From contig JBFMAI010000017.1 in NCBI GenBank assembly GCA_040755725.1, positions 104,437 to 168,436 of the forward strand: 64,000 nt of DNA, read 5' to 3'. The position numbers and the translations under genes are program-made. A model generated the notes under the pieces. The model made no database searches. It saw only the letters and a list, made by a program, of their open reading frames with translations, and was not told the origin of the DNA. This document shows, piece after piece, positions 8,173 through 15,333 of this stretch (position 1 is its first letter; every line of letters begins with the position of its first letter). This DNA is from JBFMAI01 sp040755725 (lineage in GTDB: Bacteria; Planctomycetota; Phycisphaerae; UBA1845; Fen-1342).

Positions 8173-10857
8173 TCAGGGGGTTGGCTGTGTCTCCGGCGGC
8201 TTCCCCTGCGCGACCCGCGCGGCGCGCAGCAGCTCGGCGAACTTATTGGCCCACGGCGGCCCGCCCAGACCGGGCTGCCAGATGCGCTCCTGCGTGATTG
8301 CCGCTTCGACGTCCGCGGCCCGCCCCTCCCTCAACAGCAGCGCCAACCAGTGGTAGCGCGCCTCCCAGTATCGCTGCGGTGCCTGGCGGCGGAGGCCCGG
8401 ATCGGCCAGAAGCTGGGTCCACGCTTCCACGGCCTTTTCGATCGCGGCTTTCGAGTCGTTTATCTCCGTCTGTGCGGTGAGGATGAGGGCGTGCAGGTGC
8501 CGGTAGTCGCCCTGGCGCGGGTTGCGCTCCAGGAGTTCGGCGGCCACGCGCTCCGCCGCCGCGAGTTGGCCCGCGTGGTAGAGCATCCACGCCCGACCGG
8601 CGAGGACGGCGTCCAGGGCGTGGGCGCGGCCGGCGTCCGCCCGCGTCCACTTCTCCAGTTCCTCGAAGGTGACCAGCGCGTCGGCCGCCAGGGCCCGGGC
8701 GGCGTCGGCCTGCCCGCTGTCCAGCAGGTGCTGCACCTCCTGCTGCATTCCGGCGGCCAGCCCCGCGAGCGTCGGGCCGATCTGCTCGGGCGGGGCGGCA
8801 TCGAGAAACCCCGATAGCAGGCGCGCCGCCTGCTCGAACTGCCGCAAGGCGCGTTGCGCCCGAATGCGGACCGCCAGCACGCGGCCCATCAAGCCGCTAC
8901 CGGGATAACGCGACTCGAACGACTCGACGACGGCCAGCGCGGCCCGCGGATCGTCCACGCCCGACGACGCACGCAGTTCGGCCGCGGCGATATCCGCTTC
9001 CGCCGCCCACTTCAAGATGTCGGGCGCGCGCGGGCTGCCCGCGGCGCGCTGCCGGGCCTCGTCCGCGTAGCGGATCAGCGCTTCGGCGGCCCGGCGCAAG
9101 CGCCCACGCCGCTCGTCGTCTGGGAGACCCGTGGCGGCCTCGGCCGCCCGCGCCAGACACAGCGCCCGGCGAAACTGGGCCTCTTCCCAATGCGGCGAAC
9201 CGGCGGGGAGGGTGCCGAACGCTTCGGCGGCTTCGTCGAAACGGCCCGCGCGTTGCAGGGCCGCGGGCAACAGCCAGGCGGCCTCATCTCGCTTGGGATG
9301 GTCGGCGAAGTTCTCCAGCAGGTTCCGCAGGGCCAGGGCCAGGCGGTGGTAGTCCGCCGGATCGCCACTCGCTTCGGCCACACGGCCCCACAGCGCGTAG
9401 GCGAAGCCGGCCGCTTGGGGCGCTTGCGGGTGACCCCGGTAATCGGCGGCCAGTTTCGAGAACGTCTCGGCCGCGGCCCGCTCGCGGTCCAGCAGGTAGC
9501 AGCAGCGGCCCAGCTCGAACAGCACGTCGCCGGCCAATTCCGCGTCCGGGGCCCCCTTGGCCGCCGCTTCGAGTCGCGGCAACGCCTCGCCATACTGCTT
9601 GCGCTCGATCAGGACGGCGGCGGAGTACAGCAGTTCGACGGGGGTGAGCTCCGCGATCGGTGTGCGCGGGTCCACGCTGGTGCCCACGTACTGGCGGACC
9701 AGTGCCGGCCACGGTCCCCCGCGCTGCGCCAGACGCTGGAACCTCGACAAGCCCGTGTCGCGCAGACGCCGCACCTGCGCCGCCGCATTCGCGTCGGCGG
9801 CGCCGCGGCCCGCAACGGCGCGCAGGGCCTCGCTCTGGATCAAGTAGCTGTTGGCGAACCAGAGGTGCGCCAGATTGACGTAGAAGCGGCCGGGCTCTTC
9901 ATCCCGAGGCAACCGGTCCGGGTCCTTCTCGACCAGTGGCTTGAGCGTCGTACGGGCTTCGTCGAACCGGTTTGCGCGAAGCTGCGTGCGCGCCAGCTCG
10001 TAGCGTACCTGGGCCTCGACGGCCGCCGGTACGCCGCCGTCCAGCGCGTAGCCGAAGCTCTTTTCGGCCTCGTCGAAGTGGCCCAGTTCCCGCTGGACCA
10101 TGCCGCGGCCAAGGTGGCTGTACGTCCGCGTCAGTCCCAACGGGCCGCCGTCGATGACCGTCTGAAACCGCCGTTCGGCCGTCGCCAAGCGCTCCTGCCG
10201 CGCCGTCGGGTCCTTGTCTTGCAGGACTCCGAGGTGGTAGCCGGCCCAGCCGGCGTGCAGGGTTGCGTCCAGCCGGCTTTGCAGCAGCGTGTCGTACAGC
10301 CCGGTCGCCAGCAGCTCCTCCTCCTGGCGGTCCAGGTGACGGAACAACTCCTCCGTCTCGGCCAGTGCCGCCGTGGACTGCTCCCGCGCGATGTCGAGCA
10401 GTCGCGTCAGCTCCGCCCGGTCCCCGCGCCGGCCGGCCCAGATCTCCCACTCGTCGAGCAGCGGCGCTGCCTCCGCCGTCAGCACCATTCCGGCGTATTC
10501 GACGCGCGCCGCCGCCAAGCGGACCACGTCGGCAAGCTCGCGCCGGCGGGCCGGCGGTTCCAACAGGGCCAACCACTGGCGGTAGTGCTGATGGGCCGCC
10601 GCGTACGTGGCCCGCCGGTCCTCCGGCCGCGCGGCCTGTCGGCCGCGGTTGGCGTGGGCCTGGGCCAGCAGGTGTTGTGCTTCGGGACCCTGGTCGCCCG
10701 CGAGCCGGGCCGCGAGCGCCTCGCTGCGCCCTTCACGCACAAGGGTCTCAAGCTCCGTCGGGTTCCCTGCGGGCGGTTGCTGGGCGAGTACAGAGGCCGC
10801 CAGAAGCAAGCCCGGCAGGACGGTCAGCGACCAGACCGTACGACCTCTGCGGAACAC
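8173..10857 (-). CDS. Large secreted TPR-repeat protein
   Basis: 894 residues built almost wholly from TPR-like helices, for example YSHLGRGMVQRELGHFDEAEKSFGYAL and YFDEA/RFDEA-type units spread from about residue 60 to the end. The start is taken as the GTG at 10857, which has AGGAG 7 bases upstream and gives a clean signal peptide (FRRGRTVWSLTVLPGLLLA, cleaved after SVLA). A longer frame from 10911 lacks such signals. It probably acts in the periplasm as a protein-protein scaffold. No catalytic motif is seen. The gene is convergent with the YHS protein. Confidence 0.8.
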   Translation of the reverse strand: MFRRGRTVWSLTVLPGLLLAASVLAQQPPAGNPTELETLVREGRSEALAARLAGDQGPEAQHLLAQAHANRGRQAARPEDRRATYAAAHQHYRQWLALLEPPARRRELADVVRLAAARVEYAGMVLTAEAAPLLDEWEIWAGRRGDRAELTRLLDIAREQSTAALAETEELFRHLDRQEEELLATGLYDTLLQSRLDATLHAGWAGYHLGVLQDKDPTARQERLATAERRFQTVIDGGPLGLTRTYSHLGRGMVQRELGHFDEAEKSFGYALDGGVPAAVEAQVRYELARTQLRANRFDEARTTLKPLVEKDPDRLPRDEEPGRFYVNLAHLWFANSYLIQSEALRAVAGRGAADANAAAQVRRLRDTGLSRFQRLAQRGGPWPALVRQYVGTSVDPRTPIAELTPVELLYSAAVLIERKQYGEALPRLEAAAKGAPDAELAGDVLFELGRCCYLLDRERAAAETFSKLAADYRGHPQAPQAAGFAYALWGRVAEASGDPADYHRLALALRNLLENFADHPKRDEAAWLLPAALQRAGRFDEAAEAFGTLPAGSPHWEEAQFRRALCLARAAEAATGLPDDERRGRLRRAAEALIRYADEARQRAAGSPRAPDILKWAAEADIAAAELRASSGVDDPRAALAVVESFESRYPGSGLMGRVLAVRIRAQRALRQFEQAARLLSGFLDAAPPEQIGPTLAGLAAGMQQEVQHLLDSGQADAARALAADALVTFEELEKWTRADAGRAHALDAVLAGRAWMLYHAGQLAAAERVAAELLERNPRQGDYRHLHALILTAQTEINDSKAAIEKAVEAWTQLLADPGLRRQAPQRYWEARYHWLALLLREGRAADVEAAITQERIWQPGLGGPPWANKFAELLRAARVAQGKPPETQPTP

Positions 10858-10937
10858 AACTGCTCTCCTACTCGGGGCCTCACGGCGGCGAACCGCTTCA
10901 CCGCCAACCAAATTGACCGTGCGCGAACATGTGGCGC

Positions 10938-11000
10938 GGGAGGGCGATCCCGGCGCGCCGGGACTGCCGAGCCGCAGTTCGCCGGGAGGCCCGCCCTCCC
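10938..11000 (+). repeat. Palindromic repeat, family B copy 1
   Basis: 63 bp with perfect 9-base inverted ends, GGGAGGGCG (10938) and CGCCCTCCC (to 11000). An internal perfect palindrome, CCCGGCGCGCCGGG, is followed by CCGAGCCGCAGTTCGCCGG. Further copies lie at 17916-17974 (inverted) and 49938-49997 (right arm diverged). Confidence 0.7.
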
Positions 11001-11237
11001 CAAGGGCGCCGCCGAATCGCGCCCGGCCATTTCGGCAACCGGCGCGATGACCGCAGCACGAATACTACAACGTCGAGCCCCGCGCGAGAACGCAGCGTCC
11101 AACGCTCCCCGAAGTAGGTGGCCGGCGAGAAGCAACATGGAGCGGTCTGCGGGGAATCGTCAGCGTGAGTGAGGGCAGGCCTGCCTGCCCGGGCAAGCAG
11201 GGACGCCCGCCCCACTGCCGGCGTTGGAGCGCGGCAT

Positions 11238-11255
11238 ATTAGGGGAAACCCTAAT
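11238..11255. promoter_or_regulatory. GNRA-capped palindrome abutting the -35 box
   Basis: ATTAGGG, GAAA, CCCTAAT: a perfect 7-base inverted repeat around GAAA. It ends on the first base of the TTGACG -35 element of the next promoter. It could be an operator for a dimeric regulator; as DNA the position suits control of the 11.5 kb operon. The arms are AT-rich for this genome. Confidence 0.45.
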
Positions 11256-11283
11256 TGACGTACCGGCAATTCGGGACGATATT
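11255..11283 (+). promoter_or_regulatory. Sigma-70-like promoter of the cysteine-rich operon
   Basis: TTGACG (11255-11260), a 17-base spacer, then GATATT (11278-11283). This matches 5 and 4 of 6 consensus positions and is the best promoter-like pair noticed in the window. The implied start near 11290 gives a leader of about 195 bases before the ATG at 11486. Confidence 0.5.
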
Positions 11284-11485
11284 TGGACGTAGACGGGTTG
11301 TGCCGCTGCTGAACCACGTCGGTGCGGCGGGGGTCCATTGTGGGTCATGCCCGGGCGGGGTGCGGCGGCGGGTGAGTCGCCGACGCGGTGCCGGCTGTGT
11401 GGCTCGGGGTCGGCGGCCCGGCGAAGGCAGGCGCTTGAGGCTCCCGGGCAAGTTCGGGAGGCCTTATTGTGAGGTGGAGGGCGCG

Positions 11486-12135
11486 ATGGCAACGGACGGC
11501 AGTGGGCACTTCGGCTCGATGGGTAGCCAGCCCCCCCCCGCGGGGACGGCACTGAGAAGGTCGGCAACGCTCTTCAGGGGGACTTCAATCGTGATCTGCA
11601 AGACGTAGCGGACTTGGCGCTGGGGCGGCGGGAGTTCTTCGGCTTGCTGGCGTGGCGGACGGTGACCACGGTCGCCGGCTGCATCCTTGTCGGCCAACTG
11701 ACGGATGGGGCGCGGGGGGACGATGAGCCGCCGCCGGTGGGACACGACTGCAACCGGAGCAGCCCAAACGCGTGCGAGGTCAAGCTCAACGAATGCACGA
11801 CCTGCGCGGGCACAAACAAGTGCAGTAGCGTCATGGGGCCCACCAACACGTGCCCTGGACCGGTCGGGGGCAACAGCTGCCGCGGCACAAAAGAGGTGAA
11901 TACCTGCACAGGCGGGAGCGGCCAAGAGGTCAACAAGTGCAGCGGTGCGTATGGTGCCAATTCATGCGTGGCGGCCGCGGGTGCCAATACCTGCACCGGC
12001 CTCCTCGGTTTCTCCAACTGCTGCCAACCAGCGAACGCCAACGTGTGTGAGCCGCCCTCATCGAATGCCTGCGATCCGCCCGAAGCGAATGTGGGGAAGG
12101 ACCCTGCAACTGAGCCCCCTCCGGGGCAGGGATAG
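11486..12135 (+). pseudogene. Cysteine-rich N-x-C repeat protein, frameshifted at a C9 tract
   Basis: The ATG at 11486 follows GGTGGAGGGCGCG and reads MATDGSGHFGSMGSQPPP, then meets nine C residues (11531-11539) and runs into a stop at 11606-11608. With one extra base in the tract the frame continues as RGDGTEKVGNALQGDFNRDL and on to 12135, giving 216 residues. The continued part has a Tat-like motif and hydrophobic stretch (GRREFFGLLAWRTVTTVAGC). It then carries 15 cysteines in about 108 residues, most of them in 12 N-x-C motifs spaced 7-11 residues apart. A TTG at 11614 could start a shorter 173-residue form. The repeats suggest a structural or RiPP-like substrate; the function is unknown. 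The frameshift may be phase variation, decay or sequencing error. Confidence 0.65.
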
Positions 12136-12152
12136 TGCCAAGGAGACACGCG

Positions 12153-13253
12153 ATGTTGACCGACAAGAGGAAGTGGTTAACTCCTGTGGGTGTGATGGCC
12201 GTGGGCGCCGCCGTGGTGCTCGTGCTGCTCCGAATGGAGACTGCCGCCACGGCCCAAGTCACCGGCCGCGTGTGGGGCGCCACTGCCCTGGGTACCGCGA
12301 TCGCGTGGCCCGCGGGGTTTGATGCCGCCGCTGCTGTGCATCGGCCGGCGTACTCCCCGTCCGGGCGCTACCTCGCGTTCAAACACGCTCAGGAGGGCCG
12401 ACCGATGATCCTGGAGCTGGCCACCGGCGAGCTCCACGGCCTGTATGACTTGATCGGCGGGGTCCGGCCGAACTTGCAGTGCTACGAGATCGTCTGGCTC
12501 TCCGACGAACGGCTGTGCGTGCACGAGACCTGGATGGCCGAGGAAGATCGCCAGCGGCTGGACGAACTCATGGAGGACCCCGGGTTCGTCCCTCACATGC
12601 GAACGGCGATGCGCGCGCGTTACCGCGTGATTGACTGGGTGGCGCGCGTGACCGTCTTTGAACGCAGCGTCGACACCCAGCAGGTCGCCGAGCTCAACCT
12701 GATCGCCGGATACGGCGACGAGCTGTGGATTGTCTCACGGGCGCCATCAGAGCCGAACTGGCATTCGTGGTGGGTCTACGACCCGGCGAAGCTGGAGTTC
12801 GTCAAGCCACTAGTCCAACGCGTCAGAAAGGGCGACTGGATTGGCTGCGGCCCGCGCGGCCCATGGGCGGTCAAGTGGCTCCTCCCGTATCCGACGCCGG
12901 AGATCGTGCTGAACGTTGCTTCCTATGACGTGGAGTTCGTCAACTACGAGACGGGACAGACCCGCCGGCTGAGCCAGGTACTGCTGCGCGATCCGGGCGG
13001 GCTGTTCATCACCGGCGACGGGCGCTACGTCGTCGCTTCGTTCTTCGATCAAGCAACGTGTCGCTGGGCGCCCGCGGTGTTTGACACGTTGTCCGGTCAG
13101 CGACACGAGTTGGCCGCGACGGAAAGCTGGAAGCCGGTTGCACTGAACGACGCCCGTGGTGTTGTGCTCGCGTACTTGCCGAACCAGAAGCCTGATGGCA
13201 GTTGGGCGGTGGAATTGTCCGAAATCCCGCTGAGTCAACTGCTGCCGCAGTAG
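12153..13253 (+). CDS. Membrane-anchored propeller-like protein
   Basis: 366 residues, not assigned to a family. One N-terminal membrane segment (about residues 10-28, VGVMAVGAAVVLVLL) is followed by an extracytoplasmic domain with beta-propeller-like phrases, including YSPSGRYLAFKHAQEGRPMILELATGELHGL and FITGDGRYVVASFFDQATCRW, similar to TolB or WD-type blades. The ATG at 12153 has AAGGAGA 6 bases upstream and lies 17 bases after the cysteine-rich gene, so the two are probably one operon. It may bind or present the cysteine-rich product; this is an inference from position only. Confidence 0.75.
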   Translation: MLTDKRKWLTPVGVMAVGAAVVLVLLRMETAATAQVTGRVWGATALGTAIAWPAGFDAAAAVHRPAYSPSGRYLAFKHAQEGRPMILELATGELHGLYDLIGGVRPNLQCYEIVWLSDERLCVHETWMAEEDRQRLDELMEDPGFVPHMRTAMRARYRVIDWVARVTVFERSVDTQQVAELNLIAGYGDELWIVSRAPSEPNWHSWWVYDPAKLEFVKPLVQRVRKGDWIGCGPRGPWAVKWLLPYPTPEIVLNVASYDVEFVNYETGQTRRLSQVLLRDPGGLFITGDGRYVVASFFDQATCRWAPAVFDTLSGQRHELAATESWKPVALNDARGVVLAYLPNQKPDGSWAVELSEIPLSQLLPQ

Positions 13254-13262
13254 AACCGGTTG

Positions 13263-13302
13263 CCAACCCCCCTCCCTCTCAGGGAGGGGTTGGGAGAGGG
13301 TC
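13263..13302. repeat. Pyrimidine-arm hairpin repeat, family D copy 2
   Basis: CCAACCCC pairs with GGGGTTGG around an inner TCCCT/AGGGA hairpin. It is nearly identical to the copy at 6241-6278. It starts 10 bases after the stop of the propeller-like gene and may serve as a transcript end. Confidence 0.6.
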
Positions 13303-13490
13303 GAATTGCCGACGGGCGGTCCTCGCGGCTGGGTTCCTTTTCGCAGGCGGAAAGAGACGCCGCAATAGGCGCTGACCCCGGCGCAGGGATGGCCGGTCCA
13401 CTCGAGCCCGCCTGTTCATGGGGGCCCCTATGCGCTGTGTTGAGTGCCCCGTGCGAGGGGGTGCGGCGCCGCAACCCGGCCGACGTGCTG

Positions 13491-13679
13491 ATGAAGTGGC
13501 GCCGGCTGTTCTGTCACGCGCTGGAGGCCCTGATGCCGCGGATCATCGCCGACCTCACCGAGGCGGCGTCCACCCAACGTCTGCTTCAGACACGCGCGCC
13601 GGACAGCCGGTTGCGGGCCGCGGCCGAGGACGGCCGGTTACGCGTGTGGGCGGAGAACGCCCCTGCTCCGGCGTGCTGA
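13491..13679 (+). CDS. Small protein before the radical SAM gene
   Basis: 62 residues beginning MKWRRLFCHALEALMPRIIA; helical and arginine-rich, with a cysteine as last residue. It ends 10 bases before the radical SAM gene, so translation may be coupled. The start is uncertain: a GTG at 13461 in the same frame follows GAGGGG and would add ten residues. It is not recognised. By position it could be a precursor or an accessory binding protein for the radical SAM enzyme, but no recognition-element fold can be argued from sequence alone. Confidence 0.45.
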   Translation: MKWRRLFCHALEALMPRIIADLTEAASTQRLLQTRAPDSRLRAAAEDGRLRVWAENAPAPAC

Positions 13680-13689
13680 AGGGAACCCG

Positions 13690-14232
13690 ATGTTGCCCGA
13701 GGACCCCGGCCAGCCGCCACCGACGACGCCTCCCGAGGACGCGGCGCCTGGCGCGCTCGCGGCGGTGGAGGAGCAAGCGCGTCCCGTGGTGGGGCCGGCC
13801 CCCGGCCACTGGTCGCGCCGCCGCACCTTTCATCCGGGGTCCCTGCCGCGCCACATGGCCATTACCGTCCTGGACCTGGATGTCACCAAGCGCCGCAATC
13901 TGCGCTGTCGCTACTGCTTCAAGAGCGACCGGGTGCAGCCGGACGCGCCGGACATGACGCCCGACACGGCCTTCGCGGCCGTCGATTGGCTGATGGCTGC
14001 TTCCTACCGGGCAAGCGAATTGTGGGTGAACCTCTTCGGCGGGGAGCCGCTGCTCCAGTTCCCGCTCATCCGGCAGCTCGTGCCGTATGCGAAGCGCCGC
14101 GCCCAGGCGCTCGGCAAGAGCATCCAGTTCGGGTGTACGACCAACCTGACCCTGATCGACGAGGAGGTGGCGGCGTTCTTTCTCCCACGTCGCATGTTCC
14201 GACGTTGGGCTAGGGCGCGGGCCGGAAGCTGA
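13690..14232 (+). pseudogene. Radical SAM maturase remnant (SPASM-type N-terminal half)
   Basis: 180 residues covering only the first half of a radical SAM peptide-maturase-like enzyme. The segment HMAITVLDLDVTKRRNLRCR leads to YCF, where the cluster motif CxxxCxxC reads R-N-L-R-C-R-Y-C: residue 69 is Arg (CGC) where Cys (TGC) is expected. The GGEPL motif (LFGGEPLLQF) and FGCTTNLTLIDEEVAAFF are normal for the family. After that the homology-like sequence stops and the frame ends at 14230-14232, overlapping the ExbD gene by 23 bases. The rest of the barrel and any SPASM domain are missing. It is almost certainly inactive. Confidence 0.8.
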
Positions 14233-14665
14233 CGGCGAACTGGACGTTGGTGAAGCCGGCGCGGACGGCGGCGTCCATGGCGCGGACGACGTACCGCCAG
14301 CGGACGGTCGTCTCGGCCCCGATCACCAGCGCGTTGGCGGGGTCGGCGCCGGCCCGGCGGCGTTCGAGCAACAGGCGGTGCAGCGCTTCAAAGTCGTTGT
14401 CGGGCAGCGGCTCGTCCAGCAGGGCGATGCGGGCCCCGGCGCCGTCGTTCCAGTCGGTCAAGGCGATGCGAATCTGCGGGTGGATGTCCACACGGACGCC
14501 GGCGCCGGGCCCGCTGCGCGGGTCGAGCTCGGTCTGCAAGGCGCCCTGGGCAACCAGTTCGAGCGAAGTGCCCAGCAGGAAGAAGACCAGCAGCACCATG
14601 ATGACATCGACCATGGGGGCGAGGTTGGGGACCCCTTCGCCGGGGGCCGCGGGTCGCCTTCTCAT
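14210..14665 (-). CDS. ExbD/TolR-family protein, second copy
   Basis: 151-residue biopolymer transport protein with a short cytoplasmic N-terminus, one membrane helix carrying the proton-path aspartate (NLAPMVDVIMVLLVFFLLGT) and a periplasmic domain. Its ATG overlaps the stop of the upstream exbD in ATGA (14662-14665), so translation is coupled. It is the last gene of the leftward operon DUF1844-VWA-TolQ-ExbD-ExbD. An inverted repeat, ACGTCG...CGACGT, lies just past its stop (14188-14206). Confidence 0.9.
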   Translation of the reverse strand: MRRRPAAPGEGVPNLAPMVDVIMVLLVFFLLGTSLELVAQGALQTELDPRSGPGAGVRVDIHPQIRIALTDWNDGAGARIALLDEPLPDNDFEALHRLLLERRRAGADPANALVIGAETTVRWRYVVRAMDAAVRAGFTNVQFAVSFRPAP

Positions 14666-15150
14666 CCCGGTTCCCTCGGATCGGCCCCCTGGTTGACGGT
14701 GAAGACGATGTCGCTGATCTGCGCCAGGCCGCAACCGCGCAGGACGACTTCGACATGCTCGTAGCGGACCCGTTCATCCGCCCGGATCACGCAGCGGAGC
14801 TTCTGGCTGTCGTGCGCGGCCCGCGCCGCGCGCGCGGCGAGCAACGCTTCCACGTCCTCAGGACGAAGCACACGCTCGACGATCTGCTGGCCGTCCCAGT
14901 CGGCGACGACGTACTCAGCGGTTTCGGCGGCTTCGCCGGCGCCGGCCGGCCGCACCGTGATGGTCACGCGGGTCCCCAGGTCGCCCGGCTCGACCGTCTT
15001 GGCCGCGACGGCCCACGGCAGCGCGACGGGGTAGTGTTCCGCCGCGACCATCTTCGCCGCCAGCAGGAAGAAGATGATGAGGCACATCATCACGTCCACC
15101 ATGGGGGCGAGATTGAGCGTCATCGGGACGGGACGCGGGGGACGGTTCAT
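14662..15150 (-). CDS. ExbD/TolR-family protein, first copy
   Basis: 162 residues: N-terminal MNRPPRPVPMTLNLAPMVDV, a membrane helix with Asp in PMVDVMMCLIIFFLLAA, then a periplasmic domain with FTVNQGADPREPG at the end. Works with TolQ/ExbB as the stator of a proton-driven energy coupler at the inner membrane. Two consecutive ExbD paralogs with one TolQ is a common arrangement in Planctomycetota and may form a heteromeric dimer; this is an inference. Confidence 0.92.
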   Translation of the reverse strand: MNRPPRPVPMTLNLAPMVDVMMCLIIFFLLAAKMVAAEHYPVALPWAVAAKTVEPGDLGTRVTITVRPAGAGEAAETAEYVVADWDGQQIVERVLRPEDVEALLAARAARAAHDSQKLRCVIRADERVRYEHVEVVLRGCGLAQISDIVFTVNQGADPREPG

Positions 15151-15333
15151 GCTGTGGTCATGTCAAGAAAGGGCGGAGGGGGCGAAGGGCCAAGGGCAGG
15201 CGGCGCACTCGATTCTCGGCACCTGTCATGTGTCACCTGACCCTTGTCTTGGCACCTGCTACTCTGCACTTTGTACTCCGCACTTCGCACTTCGCACGTC
15301 GCCCTCGGCCCACCGGCCGGGCGACCCAGGGTC
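15151..15333. repeat. Heptamer array between exbD and tolQ
   Basis: At 15261-15302 there are six 7-base units in phase with consensus ACTYCGC (ACTCTGC, ACTTTGT, ACTCCGC, ACTTCGC twice, ACGTCGC). Upstream (about 15220-15260) is a related stretch with GGCACCTG repeated. The array separates two genes that otherwise look like one operon. It shares the heptamer style of 19242-19290, 33081-33236 and 35590-35652. Confidence 0.7.

Larger units (their letters stand above)
10858..11485. other. Intergenic region upstream of the accessory island
   Basis: 628 bases without a convincing gene. It contains a family B repeat (10938-11000), a CCTGCCTGCCC-type palindromic stretch near 11170, a GNRA-capped palindrome (11238-11255) and a sigma-70-like promoter (11255-11283). 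A 117-residue plus-strand frame from 11255 is not a separate gene: its last 40 codons are the unshifted reading of the cysteine-rich gene that begins at 11486. Confidence 0.6.

Noticed and set aside
8854..11172. A 772-codon open frame on the plus strand
   Set aside because: Antisense to the TPR gene, with no domain or ribosome site; a GC-driven shadow.
11255..11608. A separate 117-residue gene before the cysteine-rich gene
   Set aside because: Its last 40 codons are the unshifted reading of the frame starting at 11486, and the rest has no protein-like features.
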